This document shows positions 1 through 8,829 of a stretch of DNA of 64,000 nt, piece by piece. Each line of letters begins with the position of its first letter. Within the stretch, counting starts at the first letter, position 1. A program made the translations under genes and the position numbers. The notes below the pieces were generated by a model. The model was not told where the DNA came from and did no database searches. It saw nothing but the letters and a program-made list of their open reading frames with translations. The stretch is from the NCBI RefSeq assembly GCF_039962115.1, contig NZ_JAMPKJ010000001.1, positions 186,001 to 250,000 of the forward strand. Reading direction: 5' to 3'. Source of the stretch: Funiculus sociatus GB2-C1 (GTDB lineage: Bacteria > Cyanobacteriota > Cyanobacteriia > Cyanobacteriales > FACHB-T130).

Positions 1-969
1 CAAGCGATCGCGCAAATTTGGGTCAGCATCATCAACATCTGCCTCGTCCATTAAGCGCAGGAACAAGCGTCTAGCGTCAATATTGGAGATTACCCCACGT
101 TTTGCTCGGTATTCGGTGCCACCTGCCACCCTAACGCCCACCGCACGACCATCATCCACTAAAACGCGCTCAACGGTCTGGTCAGTCAGCACCACCCCGC
201 CCTTACTATGCACTAACTTTAGCAAAGCATCCACAAGTGCGCCGCTACCACCTTTGGGCCGTGCCATACCAGGATCGTGGCGCATTGCCATCATAATCGC
301 TCCCACAGAAATTGTTTTTTGGGAAGGCGGTGCGCCAAGTTCTGCGGCTAGTCTAGCAAGGGGGGCTTTGAGAAATTCCGAATCAAACCACTCATTGAGA
401 ATATCTTCTGGGCTAGTGATCATATTCCGAATTAGATCCAGGGTCTTATTCGGGCCACCTAGCACTGAGAATAAATCTTTAATTTTTTTTAGGTCGTAGT
501 TGCCAGCGATGTCAATGATAGATTTTGGCGGTGCATTGAACATCGGAATCATTGCACCAATTAGCCGTTGCCAGTAATCCGTGTATTCGGCGTATTTTTT
601 GGCATCGCGCTCATTATACCGGGCAATTTCCGCACAAGTTTTTTCTACTGACTTGTGGCCTAAAAAGTATTTGCCGTCCGGGTGGGGACAAAAAACTACT
701 GGATCGCAATAAAGATATTCCAAGCCATATTTAGTAAGTTCTAACTCTTCAACTACTGGCCCCAAGTGAATGAACTCGTGGTCAATTGAGCAGAGATTGA
801 ACTTAAAACCTGGTGCCTCTTCAGGTAAAATTTCTTCAGTTGTCGCGCCGCCACCGGGAATTGAACGCTTCTCCAACAGCAGGACGCTGTACCCTGCTTT
901 TAGAAGATATGCAGCACACACTAACCCATTGTGACCAGCACCAATAATAACGACATCGTACTCTTGCAT
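1..969 (-). CDS. crtO: CrtO-type beta-carotene ketolase (partial, C-terminus off the window)
   Basis: FAD-dependent oxidoreductase of the phytoene-desaturase superfamily. The CrtO branch adds keto groups to beta-carotene to make echinenone or canthaxanthin at the membrane. The start is the ATG complement at 967-969 and 323 codons are visible before the window edge. The protein opens with the Rossmann dinucleotide motif VVIIGAGHNGLVCAAYLL. CrtO-like stretches follow, such as IDHEFIHLGPVVEEL, NEWFDSEFLKAPLARL and GVISNIDARRLFLRLMDE. From memory these match Synechocystis CrtO (slr0088) closely; no alignment was run. The complete family is about 530-560 residues, so roughly 40 percent is missing on the left. 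A ketolase is more likely than another desaturase-like paralog because of the IDHEF and NEWFDSE blocks. Confidence 0.82.
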   Translation of the reverse strand, partial: MQEYDVVIIGAGHNGLVCAAYLLKAGYSVLLLEKRSIPGGGATTEEILPEEAPGFKFNLCSIDHEFIHLGPVVEELELTKYGLEYLYCDPVVFCPHPDGKYFLGHKSVEKTCAEIARYNERDAKKYAEYTDYWQRLIGAMIPMFNAPPKSIIDIAGNYDLKKIKDLFSVLGGPNKTLDLIRNMITSPEDILNEWFDSEFLKAPLARLAAELGAPPSQKTISVGAIMMAMRHDPGMARPKGGSGALVDALLKLVHSKGGVVLTDQTVERVLVDDGRAVGVRVAGGTEYRAKRGVISNIDARRLFLRLMDEADVDDADPNLRDRL

Positions 970-1335
970 GGACAATTCTCGCGAAACCCGTATATATATT
1001 CCCCGATTCTAAAAAAGTTAAGAAGTTTAAAGGGTCTATCACTCGAAAGAGATTGCTTCTCCTACAGACAACAAAGCTTGTAGAGGAGGGAGTTAGCAGG
1101 GCGTGGGGGAAGCTGTCCTATACAGGCAGAAATCTTTCACTTCCGTAGAAGCGGGGTAGCTGGAATTGGCGGTTTACTTGTCCTCAGACAGCAGCGATCG
1201 CAACTAAACCTAGCCTTGCTCCCTTAATTGGAGAGATTTTCTTAAATCTTACCCGCTAAAGCCTAGCTGAAATCTACCTTCACAGTTATACTGTCTAGGT
1301 CTAGCTCGTCGTTCAAAGGGTCCGCGCTACAGAAT
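970..1335. other. Intergenic region, divergent promoters expected
   Basis: This 366-base gap separates the divergent crtO and STAS genes, so both promoters should lie here. A TATACT hexamer at 1287-1292 is a possible -10 element for the STAS gene, but no convincing -35 sits at the right distance. One HIP1-type site (GCAGCGATCGCAAC) lies near 1190-1203. No open frame here looks like a protein. Confidence 0.4.
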
Positions 1336-1656
1336 ATGAGTCCTGTTGTTAAAATTGTTCAACCCTCTGGAATTTTAGACGGTATGAAAGCGGGTCAGTT
1401 TCGTCAAGAAATTAGCGATATTGTGGAAAATGGAGCCGATATTGTGCTAATTGATTTTAAGGATGTTACCTTTATGGATAGTTCTGGGTTAGGGGCGCTG
1501 GTTCTAGCTCTCAAAACTGTTCGAGCTTCTGGTGGAAAACTCTTTATTTGCTCTATCAATGAGCAAGTAAAAATGTTGTTTGAACTCACCAGTATGGATC
1601 GTGTGTTTGAAATCTTTGCTAATCGAGACGACTTTTCTAACCAAGTTACTTCATAG
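1336..1656 (+). CDS. STAS-domain anti-sigma factor antagonist (RsbV/SpoIIAA-like)
   Basis: This 106-residue single STAS domain is the normal length for SpoIIAA/RsbV proteins. It carries the diagnostic phosphorylation loop FMDSSGLG at about residues 47-53, and the serine after Asp48 is the expected phosphoacceptor. Family role: in its unphosphorylated form it binds and sequesters an RsbW-like kinase, and a PP2C phosphatase reactivates it. Both partner types lie within 3 kb: a response regulator with PP2C domain converging from the other side (1735-2874) and an ATP-binding kinase domain at 3613-4053. That makes a complete partner-switching module likely. The downstream target, a sigma factor or other effector, is not visible. 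Confidence 0.9.
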   Translation: MSPVVKIVQPSGILDGMKAGQFRQEISDIVENGADIVLIDFKDVTFMDSSGLGALVLALKTVRASGGKLFICSINEQVKMLFELTSMDRVFEIFANRDDFSNQVTS

Positions 1657-1661
1657 TGATT

Positions 1662-1689
1662 TGCTAATTGCTAATTGCTAATTGCTAAT
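1662..1689. repeat. Short tandem heptamer repeat (TGCTAAT x4)
   Basis: Four perfect copies of TGCTAAT, followed by degenerate inverted versions (ccattagcgattagccattagcc) up to about 1725. This is the STRR type of repeat common in filamentous cyanobacteria. It lies between the convergent STAS and PP2C genes, and the forward and inverted versions could fold into a weak hairpin. Confidence 0.8.
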
Positions 1690-1734
1690 AATCAACGAGC
1701 CATTAGCGATTAGCCATTAGCCAACGACTAAGGA

Positions 1735-2874
1735 CTAAGGAAAATTGATTTGCAACAAAGACAAATCATCATCAAAATAGTCTTTAGGGTTTACAACTTG
1801 AACGGAACGCAATACCCGGTCTAAATTACTCTCGCTCTTGTCGCGGCAGTTTGTAAGCAGTTGGACAAACGCATCAAGCCCCCAAATGTTGCCGTCTGGC
1901 TGGTTAATTTCATAAATTCCATCGCTAAAAATGTACAGGGTGCTGGATTTTTCCACTTCGCAGAAATCATCGGTAAATTCTACATCCGGAAACATCCCAA
2001 CTGGTAAGCCTGGGGTTTTCAGACGTTTTACTTGGGTAAAGAATGGAGCTTTGGCGGAGATTAAAACTGCTGGTGGATGTCCAGCACTAGCGTAAACCAG
2101 GGTGCGCTTTATTCTGTTATAAACACCGTACCAAATGGTAAAGTATTTATCATTGCGCTGAGTCATCTGGAAAGTTTCATTTAACCCCTTGAGAACATCG
2201 CTGGGCTGATAGTAATTAATCTTAGCCATCACTTGGTTCTTCAGCAGATTCATCACCGAAAGAGAGGGTAAGGCAGCCCGCAATCCATGTCCAGCTACAT
2301 CCAGCAAATAAATGACTAAATGATCCTTATCTAGCCAATAGTAATCAAATCCATCGCCTCCCAGCTGTCGCGAGGGAATAAACCGCGAGTCGATGGTTAC
2401 AGGTGGATCACACAGGGGCGAGGGCAAAATGGAACACACATACTCGGCAGCTTCGGCTAATTCGTCTTCCAGCAACTGTTTTTGGTGCTTCAAATCCCGG
2501 CTGAGTTGGTGCAGCCTCAAGCCCGACCTCACTCGCGCCTTCAATTCATTCATTTCAATGGGTTTGCACAAGAAATCATCCGCGCCAGCATCCAACCCTT
2601 TAACGCGATCATCGACGGAACCCATCGATGTCAGCAAAATAAAGAAGGTGGTAGAAAGTTCTGGCGTTGCCTTGATTCGACGGCACACCTCCAGTCCGTT
2701 CATGCGCGGCATGATCCAGTCGCAAATTACCAAAGCGGGGCTTAACTCTTGGGCTTGAATTAACCCGGCTTCGCCATCGCTTGCTACCGTCAAATCGTAC
2801 CCTTCGCTTTTGAGTGTTCTTTTCAGCAATAGCTGAATCGCAGGGTCATCATCAATAATCAAAACTTGAACCAT
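1735..2874 (-). CDS. Response regulator with PP2C (SpoIIE/RsbU-type) phosphatase output
   Basis: 379 residues in two domains. Residues 1-120 are a receiver with acidic pocket IIDDDP, phosphoacceptor Asp52 in ICDWIMP and conserved Lys in FLCKPIE. A short coiled-coil linker (about 125-150) leads to a SpoIIE-type PP2C phosphatase domain (about 165-379). Metal-binding features there include GGDGFDYYWLD, YLLDVAGHGLRAALPS, and IFSDGIYE near the C-terminus. Family role: phosphorylation of the receiver controls dephosphorylation of a STAS antagonist, and the STAS protein at 1336-1656 is the obvious substrate candidate. It resembles HmpU-like phosphatases of hormogonium partner switching, but orthology is not shown here. 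The ATG is well placed and no shorter start is needed. Confidence 0.9.
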   Translation of the reverse strand: MVQVLIIDDDPAIQLLLKRTLKSEGYDLTVASDGEAGLIQAQELSPALVICDWIMPRMNGLEVCRRIKATPELSTTFFILLTSMGSVDDRVKGLDAGADDFLCKPIEMNELKARVRSGLRLHQLSRDLKHQKQLLEDELAEAAEYVCSILPSPLCDPPVTIDSRFIPSRQLGGDGFDYYWLDKDHLVIYLLDVAGHGLRAALPSLSVMNLLKNQVMAKINYYQPSDVLKGLNETFQMTQRNDKYFTIWYGVYNRIKRTLVYASAGHPPAVLISAKAPFFTQVKRLKTPGLPVGMFPDVEFTDDFCEVEKSSTLYIFSDGIYEINQPDGNIWGLDAFVQLLTNCRDKSESNLDRVLRSVQVVNPKDYFDDDLSLLQINFP

Positions 2875-3612
2875 GAGACAGAGAGACTAAAGGTCGATTA
2901 AGATGGACATCAGGCAGATTAAACTTCAAAGATGACACCTGAAACTCAGTTGAGTTTTAATAAACTTAACCAAAAACATGGACAATCATAAACAAGTATA
3001 GTCATTGGCTACCAAAGTCTTCCTTTGCTTTCCACAAGTGACTGACTCGCATTATGATAATTAACATCACTATTAGACTCAAAAATGTCCATGCAGGTAA
3101 GAAAGAGACACATCATCACTAAATCTAACAAGTTATACCAACAAAGCAATGCCTTCTGTTTCCAGTTTAATAACCTTGTGTAAGAACTAAGCACATACAG
3201 CATTATCTAAGTAAAGGTTTGTTTACAGAAAGGCTGTGCTGTACGCCGTTATAACCTATTTAGCTTGTCTGACGCAATGCGCGATCGCTTGCCGCACAAC
3301 AACACTTACGCTCCCACCACCCTTTACATCAACTTGTCATGTATTCCTTAGTATAGAGAGAAAGGGAAATGCAGCCCACCAGCAATAAATTTTATGGCTA
3401 CAGCAACTGTTATATCGAAATTTAACTTTATTAGAAAAAATGGTGTGTTGCTGCTTCTAAAACATTGCTTTAAAAGAAAAGATAAATTATGTATTTAATT
3501 ATATTAGTGGTTGTATAATATCTAGCGATTAATCCAGTTTAAAAAAAATTTGAAAAGCCATTAGTTTGAAATAATCAGTTAAAATGTTGTTAATTTAAAG
3601 GACTTTGAACAG
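2875..3612. other. Gene-poor 738-base gap
   Basis: AT-rich sequence between the divergent PP2C regulator and the ATP-binding kinase gene. No open frame has coding character. A tiny ORF of 18 codons (ATG at about 3369) follows a purine-rich stretch (gagagaaaggga) and could be a leader peptide, but nothing supports translation. No stable long hairpin was seen. Confidence 0.35.
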
Positions 3613-4053
3613 TTGAACGAAATCAAGAAAATCTGTTTACAAGTTACCACAGACCTCAAGGCTTTAGACAGTGTTTTGTCAGGGTTTGAGAGTATAAATC
3701 AACCATTTATTCCCAAAAAAGTTTGGTTGCAGTGCCAATTAGCACTAGCAGAAGGGTTTACTAACGCTGTTCGCCACGCCCACAAAGGTAAACCTTCAGA
3801 CGTGCCTATTGATATCGAAGTTACTCTGTTTGCAGAACGTTTAGAGATCCGGATTTGGGATGAAGGGCCGCCATTTGATTTAGAAAAACGACTCAAGACT
3901 CTACCCGAAGTAGCGAATAAAGAATCTGGCGGTGGGCGGGGAATCGCAATTTTGCATAAAATAGCGGATTCTTTGAGTTACAGCCGCACTATAGATAATC
4001 GGAACTGTCTGTTTATTATTAAACATTTCTCCAGTTGTTTTGAGCCTAAGTGA
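3613..4053 (+). CDS. RsbW-like ATP-binding serine kinase / anti-sigma regulatory factor
   Basis: 146 residues forming a single HATPase_c_2 domain. The Bergerat-fold boxes are visible: N box EGFTNAVRHAHKG, G1 box IWDEGPPFD, G2 box GGGRGIAIL. Family role: proteins of this type phosphorylate a STAS antagonist and bind the released target, often a sigma factor. The start is a TTG, chosen because the purine-rich AAGGA (3598-3602) sits about 10 bases upstream and no in-frame ATG or GTG lies between it and an upstream stop. It stands close to the STAS protein and PP2C regulator and completes a partner-switching trio. The true partner should be tested, because cyanobacteria carry several such kinases. 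Confidence 0.85.
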   Translation: MNEIKKICLQVTTDLKALDSVLSGFESINQPFIPKKVWLQCQLALAEGFTNAVRHAHKGKPSDVPIDIEVTLFAERLEIRIWDEGPPFDLEKRLKTLPEVANKESGGGRGIAILHKIADSLSYSRTIDNRNCLFIIKHFSSCFEPK

Positions 4054-4330
4054 AAATTAACCAATAAGTATAAGTTGTATTTCTAACAAGGGTTTAATAT
4101 TTAAAATTAAAAGTTGCCGAGGATTTTATATGCCTATAAGGCTGTAGGATCAAAGGTTAAGTGACTAATGAAGCAGAGACTTCGTATAGCTTACGAAAGA
4201 AAGTTGTTTTTGGTTTAAGTTAAATCAAAACAAGCCCAGAGATTCGATGTGCGCGACGCGATCGCGTGTTGCGTAGTACATTGCGTTTAGAACTTCAAGC
4301 GCAGTTAATTTAGCAAAGGTATCTGTAATT

Positions 4331-6541
4331 ATGACAGCAATTCAAGAGGCAATTGTTAATAAGCCTGCTTTTTGCGATGGAATTCAATATTTTGGTGAAG
4401 AAATGCCAGAATTTGAGAAATTTGGGAAATCCCCTGCAATAGAAGAGGGGAAAGATGCGATCGCATCCACCACAGATCCGGCTGCTGTCTTCCAAACTTT
4501 ACTTTATGCCGACGCTTTGCGGTATCTTATCCTGCAAGTTACAGCCTCTAAAGCATCAGGACACCCTGGAGGTTTCGCTTCTCAAGCGGAAGCTTATGCC
4601 TCTTTGGTGATGCTGGGTCACAAGAATATCATCACCGAAGTTGGACATCACGCCCCTGGATTTTATAGTGCCATGTTTCTCGATCGGTCGCTAGAAGACA
4701 TGGGGATAGAAACAGTACAACAATTGCGCGATCGCTTCCGAGAAAAACACGGACTCCTGGGACACCTTTCCGGCTACATTCCCGGCATTTTAGCCCCCGC
4801 AGGTCCCCTCGGACAAGGGCAACACTTTGCAATGGCAGCAGCTTTACTCCACCGCGACAAACTTTTCCCCTTTACTCTCGGTGACGGCGGTTTAGGTGAA
4901 CCATACATTATGAGTGGGATGGGACACTTCCACACCGCTTATCCGGATGTCACCAACTTTTTACCCGTGTTGGTTTGGAACGGCTACAGCCAGGAACACC
5001 ATAGCATGGTGTCCACCAAATCCAACGAACAGATGATTAACTACTGGCGCGGTAACGGGTTTGAAGAAGTTATCTTAGTCAACGCTAAAGACTACGACGA
5101 TCAAAATCAACCGGGAGATTACGTCGATAGTACCGCCTTCTCCTTCGAGAAGCGCTTGGAATTTACCAAAGCTGTTCTCGTCGGCGTGGATAAAGCTGCA
5201 AAATCTGCCCTTGGCGGCAAACTTACAGTATTTATCATCAAACAGCTAAAAGGTGCAGGTGTCCACGCACTAGGGGCAAAATCTCACAACCTCTATCCCA
5301 AAGATACCCTGGATGCTCCCCATATTATCAGTGCCTTAAAAACGCGCGCTTTGTCACCTGCTGCATGGGAATTAGTAAGGACAAATTGCGTCAACGCCGG
5401 CGGTGGCCCGGCGGCGAAAACAGCCGTGACAGAATTTGAATTACCTTTACCAGACTTAGGCGAACTTCCCTTAGAAGAATATCCCGTGGGTGGAGATGCT
5501 AAAGTTTCCACAACCGCAATGGGACGTTTAGTGGGAAAAGTCGGAGAAATAGACAAAAACTATCTTGTCACCAACGCCGACGGTAACGAAGCTTCTGGTA
5601 TCGCCAACATCAACCAAGCGCTGAAAATTATCCACCCCACAGTTGACGACTTGTATAACCAAGCACCAGGCGGACAAGTTTACGAACCCCTAAGTGAAGA
5701 TGCTTGTGCAGGCTTAGCTGCTGGTATAGCTTTGATGGGAGGACGTACCCTGTGGTGTTCCTACGAATCCTTCGCCATCAACGGTGTACCGATTTGGCAA
5801 ACCGTGACGCAAGCGATCGCAGAATTGCGCCGTCCGACTCCCTCTACTATTACCTTATACACCGCCGGAGCATTAGAGCAAGGGCGCAACGGATGGACGC
5901 ACCAACGTCCAGAAATTGAAGCTTATTTCGCCGCCATGATGCGGAATGGCAACGTTTTCCCCCTGTTTCCCCCCGACGCTAACAGCATCCAAGTTTGCTA
6001 TGACTGGGCGCTAACAACTAAGAATAAGGGAGTTGTCATTACTGCTAGTAAGTCGCCACTACCAATTCGCACCACCTTTGAACAAACCCGTCAAGCTTTG
6101 CGCGATGGTGCCATTGTGCTGCATGAAATCCCCGGTGACAAGATGGTAGTCTTTGCCGTAATTGGCGACATGACGCTAATGCCTGTTTTTGAAGCCGCCG
6201 CCTTCCTAGAAACCGAACAAATTGGCGTGCGAATTGTCTCCGTTATCAATCCTCGCCGTTTGTACCGTCCCTCTGATGTGTTATGGGATACCTGTTCTCA
6301 AGCTGATGACGGTTTCTTAGATGATGCTGCATTTGCCAAGCTATTTGATGGCGATGCACTGGTTGGTGTCACGGGGGGCGCTTCCGGGATGCTGGAACCG
6401 ATCATGTTGCGGAGTAACTGCAAGCGCGACACTTTCGCCTGGAAGCGTGGAGAAACTACAGCCAGTGCTGGTGAATTGATGGCGTTTAATGGTTTAACCG
6501 CCCAAGCGTTGACAAAACGCGCTCAGGAGTTGCTGCATTAA
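4331..6541 (+). CDS. TPP-dependent enzyme of the transketolase/phosphoketolase superfamily
   Basis: 736 residues, a cytosolic sugar-phosphate enzyme. The N-terminal half carries a TPP-binding region with LGDGGLGEPYIMSG (the GDG motif). The middle pyrimidine domain includes LVTNADGNEASGI and LWCSYESFAINGVPIWQ. The C-terminal part holds GRNGWTHQRPEIEAY and FPPDANSIQVCYDWAL, the latter phosphoketolase-like. The length fits neither family cleanly: transketolases are about 670 residues and phosphoketolases about 790-810. The classical phosphoketolase GHGGP block is replaced by VGHHAPGFYSAMF. Cyanobacterial databases call such proteins transketolase or phosphoketolase; the ordinary Calvin-cycle transketolase is a different gene. 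Substrate is therefore open: xylulose-5-P or fructose-6-P cleavage to acetyl-P is plausible but unproven. Confidence 0.75.
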   Translation: MTAIQEAIVNKPAFCDGIQYFGEEMPEFEKFGKSPAIEEGKDAIASTTDPAAVFQTLLYADALRYLILQVTASKASGHPGGFASQAEAYASLVMLGHKNIITEVGHHAPGFYSAMFLDRSLEDMGIETVQQLRDRFREKHGLLGHLSGYIPGILAPAGPLGQGQHFAMAAALLHRDKLFPFTLGDGGLGEPYIMSGMGHFHTAYPDVTNFLPVLVWNGYSQEHHSMVSTKSNEQMINYWRGNGFEEVILVNAKDYDDQNQPGDYVDSTAFSFEKRLEFTKAVLVGVDKAAKSALGGKLTVFIIKQLKGAGVHALGAKSHNLYPKDTLDAPHIISALKTRALSPAAWELVRTNCVNAGGGPAAKTAVTEFELPLPDLGELPLEEYPVGGDAKVSTTAMGRLVGKVGEIDKNYLVTNADGNEASGIANINQALKIIHPTVDDLYNQAPGGQVYEPLSEDACAGLAAGIALMGGRTLWCSYESFAINGVPIWQTVTQAIAELRRPTPSTITLYTAGALEQGRNGWTHQRPEIEAYFAAMMRNGNVFPLFPPDANSIQVCYDWALTTKNKGVVITASKSPLPIRTTFEQTRQALRDGAIVLHEIPGDKMVVFAVIGDMTLMPVFEAAAFLETEQIGVRIVSVINPRRLYRPSDVLWDTCSQADDGFLDDAAFAKLFDGDALVGVTGGASGMLEPIMLRSNCKRDTFAWKRGETTASAGELMAFNGLTAQALTKRAQELLH

Positions 6542-6568
6542 ACTCTGTAGCTGAATGTGACGTGATAT

Positions 6569-6599
6569 CCCTGCCTAGTTTTCTATCAGCTAGGTAGGG
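6569..6599 (+). terminator. Hairpin after the TPP enzyme gene
   Basis: CCCTGCCTAG pairs with CTAGGTAGGG (ten pairs, one G-U) around an 11-base loop, 28 bases after the stop codon. There is no clear T tract, so it may stabilise the 3' end rather than terminate alone. Confidence 0.4.
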
Positions 6600-6629
6600 G
6601 TCAACTTAAAACTAAAATATTTTGCAGCT

Positions 6630-7238
6630 ATGCGGCCTGATTTAGAAGCTTTGGAAATTAGCCAAGGAGAACTCAAAAGGCTAACTGGCGTAGACTTCGA
6701 TCTTGATGTATGTTGCTTACTTGGTAACTTACTTACAAGCGTTGCTGTATATATTCCTTTTGTTATTCTCGGCTACTTTATTGAGTTTCCCAAAATAATA
6801 CCAGTTGTAAAAATTACAACTGCTATAGGTAGTATTACATGGGCAATTAAGTCTATTGAGAACGAAGATAGAAAAAAGCTGATAAATTTGCTCAACGAAG
6901 TTAATAAATATAATGCAGTTATTAAAGCTATAAATGTTAGTGATGAGCTAGAAGAAGCAGGAAATCTAGAAATAAAAATAGATAACCGAAGAAAACTAAT
7001 AAATGCCTTGAAAATCACGAGAGCAGATGTAGTCCGAGCGCTGAAAACAGAAAAAATTTTGCGGCTAAATAAGGATTTTATTGCTAGTAATTAAGACCTG
7101 TTTACCAATAACCTCCTATCGCTGACAGAAATGAAAATTAGCGCCCAATCAAGTCAGGAAGGGCGGTTAATTGATGAAGAATTACAGATTGCAGTAAACG
7201 TACAAGAGGAAATGAGAAAGTTACAAAATAGTCGTTAA
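6630..7238 (+). pseudogene. Conserved membrane protein gene interrupted by one in-frame TAA
   Basis: The first part (6630-7091, 154 codons) encodes an N-terminal soluble stretch, one or two membrane segments (about residues 27-75, including VYIPFVILGYFIEFPKIIPV) and a charged helical C-terminal region. It ends at TAA 7092-7094. The same frame then stays open for 47 more codons, reading DLFTNNLLSLTEMKISAQSS and then EGRLIDEELQIAVNVQEEMR, to a TAA at 7236-7238. The two parts read as one protein of about 202 residues in which a codon such as Lys, Gln or Tyr became a stop. The family is not recognised beyond a helical, membrane-anchored hypothetical. It may still be translated as a 154-residue product, or the short 3' part may start at ATG 7131. 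A sequencing error is also possible. Confidence 0.6.
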
Positions 7239-7388
7239 AGTCATTGGAGCGATCGCATCCCTTCTATACCCTCTTAAATGCGTAAAGAGAAGGGTTGGGG
7301 AGAATGCGATCGCATTCTATTACAATTAAATTTAGATTTGCTGGTGCGCTGTGTTTTAATCCCCTCAAGACTGGAAGCGAGAAAAGAG

Positions 7389-7488
7389 TTTCTGTAGGGG
7401 ATTCGCCTTCCGCATTGATGGAACCCTTGCAGAGGGGTCAGGGAATTGCCAGCTTACCTGCCCTGGCGATCCCCAGCAACTACAGAAC
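7389..7488 (+). ncRNA. Possible structured RNA or leader (cloverleaf-like fold)
   Basis: The strand can form a closed multibranch fold. The outer stem is CTGTAG (7392-7397) with CTACAG (7480-7485). The next stem is GGGATTCGCC (7398-7407) with GGCGATCCC (7465-7473), with one bulged U. Inside are three small hairpins: TTCC/GGAA (7408-7411 with 7419-7422), CCCT/AGGG (7424-7427 with 7433-7436) and CAGGG/CCCTG (7439-7443 with 7461-7465). It ends 71 bases before the GTG of the DUF2007 gene. It matches no RNA class I know, including 6S, SRP, tmRNA and RNase P. It could be a leader regulating the DUF2007-accD genes or an independent small RNA. The fold was found by eye, without energy calculation. 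Confidence 0.3.
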
Positions 7489-7559
7489 AGTGGTGGTAAA
7501 ATCTTTGGATATCATTAAAGCATTCCATACACCAAAAGATAGCAAAATGGGATGAAACA

Positions 7560-7769
7560 GTGTCTTGGATTACTCTGAGAACCAACTGCGCCCGCTGGGA
7601 AGCCGAATTAATGCAGCAAATGCTGCTCGGTCATCAAATCCCTAGTCGGATTATCGACCTCGGTGTGGCACCTTATTTTGGTGCTGGGTGTCCTACTGCC
7701 TTACAAGTGCGATCGCAAGATCAGTGGGAAGCCCTGCTAATATTAAGTCCAGTTGAGGAACAGCCTTAA
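7560..7769 (+). CDS. DUF2007-type putative signal-transducing protein
   Basis: A 69-residue soluble protein starting with GTG. It has the family pattern of small alpha/beta proteins that begin WITLRTNCARWEAELMQQML and continue with GHQIPSRIIDLG and ALQVRSQDQWEALLIL. DUF2007 proteins have no firm biochemical function. The gene lies 43 bases upstream of accD on the same strand, so co-transcription is likely. Whether it influences acetyl-CoA carboxylase is unknown. The start is weakly supported, because no strong ribosome-binding site precedes the GTG. Confidence 0.7.
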   Translation: MSWITLRTNCARWEAELMQQMLLGHQIPSRIIDLGVAPYFGAGCPTALQVRSQDQWEALLILSPVEEQP

Positions 7770-7812
7770 GGCGCAAGAGAATTAATTTTTTAATAAGGAT
7801 TTAACGGTCTTC

Positions 7813-8724
7813 ATGTCTTTATTTGATTGGTTTGCAAATCGACGAAAATCAGAGCCAATTAGTCAACAACCACAAGAGCGAGAAATTGCGGATGGGCTGT
7901 GGACGAAGTGCGAGGCTTGTGGTGTACTGGCTTATACCAAAGACTTGCGCGCTAACCAAATGGTTTGCCTAGAGTGCAACCATCACAGCCGTGTATTCAG
8001 CGATGAGCGCATCCGCCAGCTAATTGATGCTAATACCTGGATGGCAATTGACGATCATCTGTCTCCCAGCGATCCGCTGAAGTTCCGCGATCGCAAACAA
8101 TATAGCGATCGCATCCGCGAAATGCAAGAAAAAATCGGTCTGCTGGATGCCGTGCAAACAGGGATGGGGCAACTAGAAGGCTTGCCCATCGCCCTTGGTG
8201 TCATGGACTTTCGCTTTATGGGCGGTAGCATGGGTTCTGTAGTAGGGGAAAAACTCACCCGCCTAATTGAACGAGCGACTTGGGAAAGTAAGCCAGTAGT
8301 GATAGTCTGTGCTTCCGGCGGTGCCAGGATGCAAGAAGGAATGTTAAGTCTGATGCAGATGGCGAAAATCTCTGGCGCACTGGAGCGTCATCGAGAAGCC
8401 AGACTGCTCTATATCCCCGTTCTCACCCACCCCACCACAGGCGGCGTTACAGCTTCTTTTGCGATGTTGGGAGACATCATACTGGCAGAGCCAAAAGCAA
8501 CCATCGGCTTTGCAGGGCGGCGAGTGATTGAGCAAACCCTGCGCGAAAAGCTACCAGATGATTTTCAGACATCGGAATATTTACTACAGCACGGCTTTGT
8601 AGACGCAATTGTGCCTCGCACCGGGTTAAAGAAAACTCTGGCGCAGCTAATTAGCCTGCACCAACCCATCTCCCCTGTACCGTCGATGATGCCAGTACCA
8701 GAAGCACTCAGAGTGGGTTTCTAG
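7813..8724 (+). CDS. accD: Acetyl-CoA carboxylase carboxyltransferase subunit beta
   Basis: 303 residues, the usual length for bacterial AccD. The N-terminal zinc ribbon is complete (CEACG near residue 34 and CLECN near 53), followed by the crotonase-like carboxyltransferase core with [38 protein letters not shown] and [14 protein letters not shown]. It works with AccA to transfer the carboxyl group from carboxybiotin-BCCP to acetyl-CoA, making malonyl-CoA for fatty acid synthesis in the cytosol. accA, accB and accC are not in the window, which is normal because acc genes are scattered in cyanobacteria. A purine-rich AATAAGGAT precedes the ATG at a suitable distance. Confidence 0.97.
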   Translation: MSLFDWFANRRKSEPISQQPQEREIADGLWTKCEACGVLAYTKDLRANQMVCLECNHHSRVFSDERIRQLIDANTWMAIDDHLSPSDPLKFRDRKQYSDRIREMQEKIGLLDAVQTGMGQLEGLPIALGVMDFRFMGGSMGSVVGEKLTRLIERATWESKPVVIVCASGGARMQEGMLSLMQMAKISGALERHREARLLYIPVLTHPTTGGVTASFAMLGDIILAEPKATIGFAGRRVIEQTLREKLPDDFQTSEYLLQHGFVDAIVPRTGLKKTLAQLISLHQPISPVPSMMPVPEALRVGF

Positions 8725-8829
8725 GTAAGCGAAGCGATTCTCAACAGAACCAGTTTTTCCTTTTGAGAGGAAAGCGATCGCGCCAGATGGGATGATATTG
8801 ATATTAGATCGGCTCATCTAAGCACCATC

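Noticed and set aside
836-1042. Minus-strand frame of 68 codons over the crtO start
   Set aside because: It overlaps the first third of crtO in another frame; crtO has clear Rossmann and family motifs.
3009-3203. Minus-strand 64-codon frame in the 2875-3612 gap
   Set aside because: Leu/Cys/Trp-rich chance frame without ribosome-binding site or recognisable motif.
7295-7555. An 86-codon frame upstream of the DUF2007 gene
   Set aside because: It overlaps the cloverleaf-like RNA candidate, has no homologous-looking segment and no ribosome-binding site.
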